DNA from: Thysanoteuthis rhombus
Taxonomy: Eukaryota; Mollusca; Cephalopoda; Oegopsida; Thysanoteuthidae
Reading direction: 5' to 3'
Length of the DNA: 64,000 bases
Assembly (NCBI GenBank): GCA_963457665.1
Contig: OY735207.1
Span: 36,233,816 to 36,297,815 of the forward strand
The translations under genes and the position numbers were made by a program. How positions within the stretch are numbered: position 1 is the stretch's first letter; each line of letters begins with the position of its first letter. The notes below the pieces were generated by a model. It searched no databases, was not told the origin of the DNA, and worked only from the letters and a program-made list of their open reading frames with translations. Of the stretch, positions 54,669-64,000 are shown one piece after another.

Positions 54669-57600
54669 TTCCCCTATATCAGGCTGTTTACACTTCCACT
54701 TGGGTGGATAGCATCAAGACGGCATCAGGAAGGCAGACGACATCGAGCTATAATAACAGCAAACACGCCAATTGTCGGGAGAATACGCAGTTATCGTTCT
54801 TCGTAAAATTGAGTTATCGTTCTTGTACATATTATAAGATAAAAAGAATTTATTGTAGTGTGAAGACAATTATGTGGTTTATATAAAAGAGCACATATCA
54901 AATGAGCATATTCACTCAATATTTCAGCCATAGACACCTGCATTAGCGGTTGTTTATGAAACATAGTAATTCTTTTCAAACTGATTTACATTTGCTGATA
55001 GCACAACATAATCCGGTAATCTATTCCATAATACTACCACTCTGTTGCTAAAAAAAGAATTTTCTGATATCTAATCTTACTCCTATTTACTTCCTTCCAC
55101 CGTATAAACATGGCCTCTAAGTCCCTTGTACTTTCTTTTGGTAAAAAAAAAAAAAAAAATGTGTAAGGATCTTAAGAATTCACATTTTTTTTTACATAAA
55201 CAATCTTGTGCATAAATGGAAATTTTGCAAAGAGTGAAATAAAGATATCAACTTTATCTTTATCAGCAACTTTGTAACTTTTAAGTGGAAGAGTCCATTG
55301 TTAGGGACGGAAAAACAAAAAAATCATTACATAGGTAGATTCAATAAATTGGAAACGATGACATCAAGATTAAAAGGCAGCCTTTAAGTGAGAGAAAATG
55401 AAATCAGAAAAATGTTTATATGCAGGTCTTTTGGTGAACATTTCCATTTGCAACTTGCGAAAAATGAGCATTCTAATTGGTATTTTTAGATTGAACTGTT
55501 TTCAGCACAAGACTATTTTCATAGAATACCAAGAGAAGAACAAACGGGAGATTGGCACACTAAATGTTGCTCTTTAGTAAAGTACTCTTAATACATTCCA
55601 ACAGAAACCATCAGTGTAATGATCTCTAGAGTAATGACTTGTTTAGTTTTAGTTAAAATTGATTCAAAAATGATTAAATACTAGCTTTTCATACTAAACC
55701 TTAAATCTAGCCACATATGAAGTGCATCACTCCTGTCGATGAAAGCTCAAACTTCTAGTAACCATTGCTTACTTTAGCCCAAGCCCACAGTAGATTACTT
55801 TCTTCCTTTCTCTCAACTTTCACGTCTCATTTCTCCCTATTTCAGGAAATGCACGTGGCATAAAACCTCCATGTGTTTTCTGTAATTTGAATAGTCTTTC
55901 TATCATGTGTTTTTCCGCATCGAGAATGCCCTACCTACACACACAGTTTGTTTTCAGAGACAATAAATTCGGGCACGTCACATTACTTCACAACTTGACC
56001 ACTGGCATAACACTGATAATCTTGTCTCCATAATTATTCCTTGGTCTTCAAAATAATAAGTCTGATGGATTCAAATATTTCGGTGATTTTCTGATACTGC
56101 ACTTGAATTTTTTGAATATTCCATTCTTTGACTTGAAAAACTGATTTTCAAATATTTTCTTGTTAAATTCAACATATTTGTTCGTTGTCGTTCATTGGAG
56201 AATGCTCGACCAATTTCTCTTTTCAAAAAAAATGAAAACGAAATTCAAAGTTATAGTAGAAGGGAGGTAACTTTACTTCTTCATTCCAAAACAGTGAAAT
56301 AACTTCAATATAAACATGTCTTATGTAAATGAACTAAAAAGTTTATTGTAAACACACACACACACACACACACGCACGCACGCACGCACGCACACACACA
56401 ATTCTCAACATTTGATGACCCAATAATAATGCTCATATAATTGGCGACACCGCCTTATGAAATGACCCTTCAACATCCAATTACTATTGGAAAAATAATA
56501 GAAATTTCAATGTCTGCTTGCTTATGTATAATTTTCACAGACATTACAAGAAGAGATATTGACTTTTTTGCTGTTTATGTATGATCTACAAACAAATAAT
56601 AATTTTTTTTTAAATAAATTGCCACTAGTTGTTCATGTAACCCATGATACATGGACAGGATTTATTTAACAAATATATCAGAACTTCCATTCTTCTATTG
56701 ATTGCGTATATAGTGACAGGTTTGTTACTGATTGGTAAAGCCAAATTCGTATCAATGTTCTGGCATGAGTGTTTAGGTGTCATCTGATTTGGCATAAGCT
56801 CATATGGTAACTCATATTTTGGTGTTGAGAAAAAAAAGTTGTAAATTTTATTGAAAAAAATATTTCTGTTGTTGCAAATAGAACTAGAAGTTGAAAAAAT
56901 GAAAAGAAAGTTTTTATCAAAATTTACTTTCATATTTCAATTTGTTTGGAGTAAATTAAACAATAAACTGAATATTCAAGAATTGCTCATGATTTGATTA
57001 AAAACAAAAACTTATTTACTTTTTATTGATATTCGATCGATTTTTTATTTTACCAAAAAACAAAACAGGTATAAATTTCGAGAAATCTTACATTGAATAA
57101 AAACATTTTGACACTCAATTGTTATTGACAATATACTCTTTAGTTCATTTACATGAGACATGTTCATATTGAAGTTATTTCACTGTTAATAGATTTTTTT
57201 TCCTTAATAACATCTTCATTGCTGAATGAGTTTAAAAACATACAAACTATATTATTCCATTATTACAAAAATATTTGGTTATCGAGAGAGGAAACTGTAT
57301 GTAAAAGCTGTAAAATAAATATAATGATTTTAATTTTTGTAATGAACTAAAAAATCGATAGAATACTTGTGGAATTTGAAGGGAAATTAAGGTTTATTTA
57401 ATAAAATTTGAATCAATTTAAATAGAAATACAATGTCATCAAAATTTAACCTGTATCCTGAAGACTGCAATTCACTTTTCTCATAGGCCTATCCTAACTG
57501 CAGAGGCATGTGGTTTATGCTAGATATTAATCTAAACTCCTGAATTCAACCTTTGAGTAAGTATATGAATTATATTTAGTATAAAATAGTAAGTAAACAA

Positions 57601-58130
57601 AAGGATTATAAATAATAATTGAAAAAAAAAAAACACAAAAATTAAATCCGATAAAAAATACAGTAAACAGTGTACAGCTAAGCCAACCTAGGTATAAACT
57701 TACTATCTCTGTATTGCAAAAGAAAAAATGTAGACTCTAAGTATCAAGAGGATCTACTTGTCACTAAGCAACCTACAGAATATCTTGGTAGGTTAAGTGA
57801 AAGAGCTGAGACCTTAATTCTATGTTCATTCTTTTTTTTGTTATAATTGAGATTGGAATGCATCCTTGAGGCTAGAGCATTCCCAACACTGAGGAATACG
57901 GTGAATGAATGTCAATATTTGTTACTTGAGTGATTTTCAGCAATATTAACTGGCCTCTGTCAAGGTTGACTATGAGGGTAACAGATTTTTGCTGCCACTA
58001 CCTAGGCAGATAAGGTAATGGGATAGTAGTTTGTTCAAGTATCAACTTATTCTCTTCTCTGTCAACCATCATGGCTTGCCAGTGACAAGAAATTGTATTA
58101 GAATACCTGACAATGGGACAAAGTATAGGG
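54669..58130. other. Region upstream of SIDT
   Basis: The 5' UTR and promoter of SIDT should lie just above 54668. I see no convincing TATA box, initiator or CpG-rich segment. The rest is AT-rich with a CA/CG microsatellite at 56351-56400. Open frames in it are short and unrelated to known families. Confidence 0.5.
56351..56400. repeat. (CA)n with a (CGCA)n core
   Basis: ACACACA flanks on both sides of about five CGCA units, a compound microsatellite. Confidence 0.95.
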
Positions 58131-58134
58131 AGAG

Positions 58135-58242
58135 AGTTAGATTCATACCTTTCCCAATAGCATTAGTGCAAAGTGAACATGAAGGGAAGCCTGGTTAACA
58201 GTATCAGCTGCTCTTACCAACTGAGCTACAAGAACTCTATGG
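58135..58242 (-). repeat. tRNA-derived SINE-like head
   Basis: The minus strand reads TTGTAGCTCAGTTGGTAAGAGC (excellent D arm/box A) and later GGGAAAGGTATGAATCTAAC (degenerate B box), about 60 bases apart. The tRNA cloverleaf cannot be completed. Confidence 0.6.
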
Positions 58243-59600
58243 TTAGCTTGTGATCAAATCTAACCTTTAAATGTTCATTTTGGATAGACACTGTTTATTC
58301 ATTTCTGTAAATTGATAGATTGACACCTGAGTGAAGTTATAATAAGAAGTAACAAAAATTAGAATGAAAGAAAATACAAGTAAAAAATGAGTAATAATGG
58401 TGAACTTAAACTCAGCTCAAAAACAATTTGAAGGTGTTTTACAATGTGATCATTGAATTTTTGTAATTATTACTTAATTTACTACATTTATCATTTTCGA
58501 TTCTGTTAATATTATTTTTATTATAACTTGTGATATCATTTGTTCATGAATCATTTATTGATAACATGATGATTGACAGAGAAAAAAGCAGGTGAGTGAA
58601 CACTGGGGCAAACTATTCTCCTATAACTACCTTAGTGTATATGTAGTAATTACTGTGTCAGTGATAATCTCCAACAAGTGAAGTGGAGTAATTATAATAA
58701 TAATGATGATAGTCCTGAGTAGAAATAAGATCTTAGTCGTCACTAGAGATGATATCCCCCACGCATGGGTGAGTTACCGCCAGATCTATGACTTCAAAAA
58801 GAGGTTGAAGGAAAAGCTGGAAGTTGTTGGTCTTCCATGATGCCTATGTTAGAAATAGAAGTTCTGTACATTATGTTTGAATATAGACACAGAGATTAAG
58901 CAGAGAGTTCATTATTGAAATGAAAACAGATGAAAATGTTCTGATAAACTGTAAATGTACATTTAATGAATCAACAAATTAGACATTAATAAACAATACA
59001 ATCAATGCTAAAAAGTAAGACATATAAACATTGAGACATCATTTTTGTTGCAGGCCTGATAGGAGAAATGGAGTTATAAAGGAAGATATTATCTAGGCTA
59101 GATTACATGAAGTGTAATTTAGTTGCTAGATGAGAGAGAAAGAAGATGTAATATACTGTCATTGTCACAAATTTATGAGACAAAGATATGGAAATGTATT
59201 ACTTCTCAAATGCTTGGTTACTTCAAAGACCAGAGTAATTATGGAAAAATGGAGAATTTCTGAGACAATAGGACCACCATGTTTATGATCATCAAGTAAA
59301 CTTGTGAATTGCTCTCAAAGCCAATAAATACAAATGGCAGAAAAATATATTTGTGGCTCGAGCAAATGAAATACAATCATAACTATTATGTAGAAACATG
59401 TTGCCAATTCATCCCCATGGGATGGGGATGGGATACACTTTAGGCTAGAGGGTGCTCATGATATAGTAGCTTGCGGTACGAAAGATATCACAACATCCGT
59501 GTGAAAGCAGTAAGGTTTGCAACAGTAATGTATCATAATAAAACGGTGAATAACTGGTGAAAGAAAGGTAGGTAAATGATCTACAGAAAGATTGAGACAA
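58243..59600. other. Intergenic, unassigned
   Basis: AT-rich sequence before the 100-bp satellite. No element recognised. Confidence 0.5.
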
Positions 59601-59972
59601 GTGAGTGATAGTTAATAGAAATTAATGTTTTTATAGACAGGAGCTAAATGAAATGACATCATGAACTATGAGGTGAGTTTCTGAGACAATTCCGGAGTAA
59701 GTGAGCAATGCTTAAGAGAAGTTTATGTTTTAATAGACAGAAGCTGAATGAAGTGACAGCATGAATCATGTAGAGAGTTTCTAAGGCAATACGGGGGCAA
59801 GTGAGCAATGGTTAACAGAAGTTTATGTTTTCATGGACAGGATCTAAATAAGGTGAAATCATGAACTATGTGGCGAGTTTCAGAGATAATATGGGGGCAA
59901 GTGAGCGAGGGTTAATGGGAGTTTGTTTTTATAGACAGGAGCTAAATGAAGTGACATCATGAACTACGTGAA
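59601..59972 (+). repeat. Tandem satellite, exactly 100-bp unit, 3.7 copies
   Basis: Units start with GTGAGYRAKRGTTAA at 59601, 59701, 59801 and 59901, so the period is exactly 100 bases. Each contains AGACAGGAGCTAAATGAA, ATCATGAACTATG, GAGTTTCTGAGACAAT and GGGGGCAA. The fourth unit ends early, near 59972. Units differ at perhaps 15-20% of sites by eye. Confidence 0.93.
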
Positions 59973-59974
59973 TA

Positions 59975-60516
59975 GCATTAAAGTTTTGTATCGAAACCTA
60001 TATTCTTATTCATATCTATTTTCATGTTTAATTTTGATTAAAGATAAACGAGTCCTGACAACTGCAAAAAGTTCTTACACCCATCATCAAATTTGTCAGT
60101 GGCCAACATGATATCTTATCATTGATATTTCAACCTTTCATTATTATTTCAAACATTGATCAAAACTCACCTGCATCAATTATTTATATTACCCATTTAT
60201 ATTGTCTGTATTCTGCAATTAAAAAAAACACTATATATATGTATTTATGTATGTTTCCTGTACTACATGAACTTTTACATTATATGTTTATTTATAATAA
60301 AATTCTATTTTTCTTATAAAATTTATATTGTTTTTCTATTCTATTTCAATTTAATTTTTCATAAGATTCCTATTTTAAGTGAACATTGTTCGGAATAAAA
60401 GGAGCAAAATTTTAGGTTTTCTCTAGAATGTGGGGGTTATGAATGGATAAATGAGCACCAGAACCTCCTAAAATGAATGAAAATACAGTTTCTTTTAGTG
60501 TAACATGGTTATTCAA
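59975..60516. other. Intergenic, unassigned
   Basis: AT-rich. Overlapping short open frames at 60122-60398 are low-complexity and unlikely to be coding. Confidence 0.5.
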
Positions 60517-61078
60517 CAGTAGTACATGGCATTTTGTACCACCAGTATGCTCTGAGGTAAGGATGCACAAAAACACAAAAATATTTTAGTGTCTGTAAAG
60601 AGCTATGGACAGGAAAAGTCTTTTTGGTACAATGTAAGGAAGGTAAAGTAGAATAAAGTAAATCTGTGTGTTTGCCATTTTAAACAGCATTTTTTTCAAA
60701 GTTGTTCACCTTATTCTCATATAGTATACATAAACATTTTCTGACAGGTCATCGTCTGATGCGAGTGTCAGCCAAAAGAAGCTTTCAAGGACTTATCTTA
60801 AAAAATAAATTTGAAACTTATCTCAGACCTCTTTCATATTTTACTATGTATCTGCTAATAATGGGAATTTAAAAATTTTGTACCCCTACAAGACTTTTCT
60901 TTAATTCTCTTGTTTCTTTTTATTTGCTTCTAGCAAGCTGTGAAACTTCTCAATTTACAATCTGCACCACTATTCCTACACTGTACCAAAACGGCTTTTA
61001 AAGACACTGAAATATTTTTGCATTTTGTGAATCTGTTGTTCAGAGCACACCCATAATACAAAGTACCATACACTACTG
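60517..61078. mobile_element. Foldback element with ~135-bp inverted arms
   Basis: The left arm (60517-60650) CAGTAGTACATGGCATTTTG, then ATGCTCTGAGG, then AATATTTTAGTGTCTGTAAA, then TTTTTGGTACAATGTAAGGA is matched in inverted order by the right arm (about 60945-61078): CTACACTGTACCAAAACG, AAAGACACTGAAATATTTTT, CAGAGCACACC, ACCATACACTACTG. The ~295-base middle is unrelated. This layout is typical of foldback or long-TIR MITEs. Confidence 0.85.
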
Positions 61079-61775
61079 ATATTTAGAGCAAAAACGTTAA
61101 AATTTGTATTTCGGTGAAAAAAAAATTGAAATTGTTTTAAGGGAAGTAACTCTTACAGCATAACGGTTGGGACTTCTGATAGTTTTTTTTTTGTCAAACT
61201 CCCGTGCAAATCAGAGATTGGTATTAACTACCGTAACAGCAATAACAAAACCAAAAACAATCTTTACCTAATTCAGCAGAGTAAACTCTCACTGTTTTTC
61301 AGGGCTGTCATATTGAACCAAACCTTTACATAAATTTAGCATTTCCATAATGTGTTTTGAAATCACAGCCAATTGATCGGTAGGCAGTTCTCTTATCAAC
61401 TGAGCCAATCTGATAAGTCTTACATATCCATAGAAATTTATGTTACAAATGTGCAAGTGTTTATTTCATTCTGATAAATATATTTAAACTAAAAATTTTT
61501 TTTTCACTACCCTATACAGTAAAATATCGCAGTTCTCATCTCCTAGTAGAAGTTGAGTTTATTTTCTAATTCATTTGTTATTCACAGATCAAATATATCC
61601 TGCGATGAGAAACTCTCCCCTCCCTTTCTTCAAGTATTTTGATAGGCATTTTTTTTTCCAATTAAGATATTTCTCCCTTCTACAATGAGTGGAATTTACT
61701 TTGATTTTTTTTTTAACATTATACTTTCATCCTATTGAAATACTGCACTAGGTCAATAATATTACCAGGTCTGGT
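61079..61775. other. Intergenic, with a weak tRNA-like head on the minus strand
   Basis: At 61360-61430 the minus strand reads TTGGCTCAGTTGATAAGAGAA (box A) and GGCTGTGATTTCAAAAC (poor B box). Otherwise AT-rich. Confidence 0.45.
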
Positions 61776-62125
61776 TAGTCACTCAATAGAAACCGTCACA
61801 TGGCCAACATCTTTTGGCAGCATGCCATTTTGGGGTGGATCAATTAAAAAATTGGAAAAAAGGGATGATCAATGTATAAATTATGTCTCTCACCTTTTGG
61901 TGGGTGGTGATCACTAAAATAATCCAAATTTTCAAAAAACAAGCGTGAATGCTGCAAGACACAAACTAAGAGACCAATTTAGCATGAACTTACATTGCAA
62001 ATGGAAGCCCCGCCAAAAAATTACTCAGGGAAAGAATTTAAAAAAGAATGTTATTTCTATGAGAAGTAATTTTAGAAAATTTCGACCCTCTAGCTCCATT
62101 GGTACAGCCTGTACATGAGATACAT
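61776..62125 (+). repeat. Dispersed repeat family, copy 2 (first copy at 10880)
   Basis: The block order is identical to 10880-11240: TCACTCAATAGAAACCGTCAC, CTTTTGGCAGCATGCCATTT, GGATGATCAATG, GTGATCACTAAAA, GAGACCAATTTAGCATGAAC and TAGCTCCATTGGTACAG. Same strand in both places. Confidence 0.75.
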
Positions 62126-63317
62126 GCATACATATATAGCCAGCCAGCTAGCCCAACTTTAAAACTGAAGAAACCTACATTGATAGTTTTAGTTAAATCT
62201 ATATTATAATTTGCGAGCAGTCAATCTGTTTTAGACATAACAAACAGGAAGGAGGTGAAGCCAACACAAATATAAAATAGCTATTTTGTTATGTGTGTGT
62301 ATGTGCATTTATTTGCTAGCTGCTGGTGATATATAAACTACTACTGCTACTACTATTGCTGATGCATTAATTTCAATTTTTTACCCAAAATGAATGCAAG
62401 AATTTTAGATTACAATACTTTGTGTTAACCTTTCAAATTACTGTTTATACATACTGACATAGACACTGCTTTAGGTTACTGTTAAAGCAACAGGCATTCA
62501 TATTGATGATTTGTTTATTATCTAATGTATGAGAAGACTGGTTATACAAGAAATCTGTTGGTGTATTGATTACGTATGTGTCTTGTATTAAAAACCATCA
62601 ACTAAAACTAAGACCAAAACCGTCAAAATGGCCAAAACTATAAAACCTGACAAATGAATTTCAGAATGAATAAATGAAAGAGTGGAAAAAGAAAGAGTGT
62701 TTCTGTGACACCATGTTGTATCAACTCTCATTTCATAGTTCTCTGTATTCTCTTTTTCGAAAACATTGAATTTCTATGAAAAATATTATTTTTATATGTC
62801 AAGTATATGTACATGTACATATGTATTTTTTGTTCATTGAAAATTACCTTGCTACTAATAATGTCATTGAAATAGTTAATATAATAGAATCACTAAACAA
62901 TATTAAAATTTATAGGAACTATTAATAGAGGAGTTGAAATAAGACATAGTTTGGGAATAATATTGGATGGAGGAATGTATTCTGTTTTGTTTACCTTTTA
63001 GATTTTAATGAAGCAAGGGAGTTTGGACTTAACACAGCCAAATTTGTTAATTCCAAATTCAATCAAAGTTGTGATTACAGCTTCAAGTTGTTATTTGCTT
63101 ACAAAAGGTTCTATGACTTTTCTTTTATCTATTCTGCTAAAAGGCTGCCATTGGATTAGTACTAAGGGAGATAACTCCCCAGCAAAATCAGTTTAGTGTC
63201 TTCAAGTCCTTCTAAATGTTTCAAATCAATAGAATAGGTTTAAAATAAGTTTTTTTAGATGCATCCACACATCTCTATTAGACACTTTTCAGTTAGTCAT
63301 CCCTTAGTATGTTATAT
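62126..63317. other. Intergenic, unassigned
   Basis: AT-rich, with short (TACTAC)-type triplets near 62340. Nothing recognised. Confidence 0.5.
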
Positions 63318-63800
63318 ATCAAATTTTCCCAGCCGTATCATGTTGGATTGACATAAAACTTGGTCAAGGCTTCTGGCAGGACCATCCTCATCTTCCTGCT
63401 TCTACTACCACAACAAATAATGCTAGATATTATTTTCTCAGCCATATCATGTTGTATTGATATGAAACTTGGTCCAGAATTTTGGGTGAATAACTTCATC
63501 TTCTCCCTCCATCCTGTTACAACTACCATAACTTATAATGCTAAATATCAATTTTTTCAACCGTATCATGTTGTATTGATATGAAACTTGAACCAGTCCT
63601 TCCGGTGGATCACCCTTATTTTCCTCTTCCTCCTGCTTCTCCTCCTCCTACTACTACTACTACCACCACAGCTAGTAGTACTAAATATCAATTTTCACAG
63701 ACGCATCATATTGGATTGATATGAAACTTGGTCCAGACCTTCAAGTGAACCATCCTCATTTTTCTCTTCTTCCTCTTCTTCCTTCTAATGCTACTACTAC
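63318..63800 (+). repeat. Tandem repeat, four ~107-139-bp units with polypyrimidine spacers
   Basis: CAGCCGTATCATGTTGGATT and close variants occur near 63330, 63440, 63560 and 63700. Each is followed by GATATGAAACTTGGTCCAGA, an A/T box, then CCTCATTTTCCTCTTCCTCC and ACTACTACTACC-type spacers. Period changes come from expansion of the pyrimidine and CTA parts. The adjoining 63801-64000 is GT/GA-rich with no unit structure. Confidence 0.9.
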
Positions 63801-64000
63801 TTCATATAGAATCCCTTTGAAATATGAACGTAAGGGTAGTAGAGGCATCATTGAACTTGAGGTTCTTATTTTGCAATAACTGTGCTTTTAAGTTGAAGTA
63901 GTAGTAAGCATAGATGTAGAAGTGAGAATAGGAGGATGATGAAGGGGATGTTATGATGTAATGATGGAAGTGATGTTTTGGACTATGGTTCCTTTGTCAT

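Noticed and set aside
54704-54886. A 60-codon plus-strand ORF just upstream of SIDT as a divergent gene
   Set aside because: No recognisable domain; short and low-complexity. Nothing supports it beyond being open.
55070-55310. A minus-strand stretch (RDLEAMFIRWKEVNRSKIRY) resembling a retroelement tail
   Set aside because: I could not place it in any ORF order of a known element, so it was left unassigned.
59601-59972. CRISPR-like array because of regular 100-base spacing
   Set aside because: The whole unit repeats, with no unique spacers between short repeats, and the genome is clearly eukaryotic.

Overview
This is a eukaryotic, AT-rich, repeat-laden genomic window. It is dominated by one large split gene on the minus strand. 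Its 16 exons (1462-54668) join in frame, at GT/AG borders, into 672 codons. They encode the N-terminal roughly 70% of a SID1 transmembrane family protein (SIDT1/SIDT2/SID-1-like, also called the ChUP family). This family is associated with dsRNA/nucleic-acid transport and with cholesterol/lipid handling in endo-lysosomal or plasma membranes. The gene starts at 54668 with a signal-peptide exon and runs off the left edge; the remaining C-terminal transmembrane helices lie outside. No other intact gene was found.

The organism is an animal, most likely a lophotrochozoan and plausibly a mollusc (perhaps a cephalopod). The reasons are long introns, RTE, CR1/jockey-like and Penelope-like retroelements, many decayed mariner/Tc1 copies, tRNA-derived SINE heads, and very long (TA)n tracts. 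This taxonomic call is an inference.

Layout, left to right. 1-1461: intron with an RTE tail and two SINE-like copies. 1462-10044: exons 16 to 11, with a G-rich minisatellite, a broken multicopy gene, a mariner tail, a pogo-like MITE and a ~150-bp satellite between them. 10045-18459: 8.4-kb intron with two RTE tails flanking an inverted pair of tRNA-like sequences, plus a mariner. 18460-31430: exons 10 to 3, with short cytosolic-loop exons, a mariner hairpin, a mariner-type MITE and an inverted pair of a dispersed repeat. 31431-41625: 10.2-kb intron with a CR1-like 3' end, long (TA)n tracts, and a Penelope-like GIY-YIG remnant abutting the longest RTE copy. 41626-41747: exon 2. 41748-54167: 12.4-kb intron with a CR1/jockey relic, a Tc1 split by an RTE insertion, a second Tc1, satellites and a MITE family. 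54168-54668: exon 1. 54669-64000: upstream intergenic DNA with a foldback element, a 100-bp satellite and a ~120-bp tandem repeat.

All transposon proteins seen here are broken. Nearly all of those I could read run on the plus strand, antisense to the host gene. I see no intact novel enzymatic or defence system. The most interesting points are the dsRNA-transporter gene itself, its two symmetric small exons, its unusual N-terminal exon, and several strong hairpin-forming inverted repeats inside its transcribed introns.
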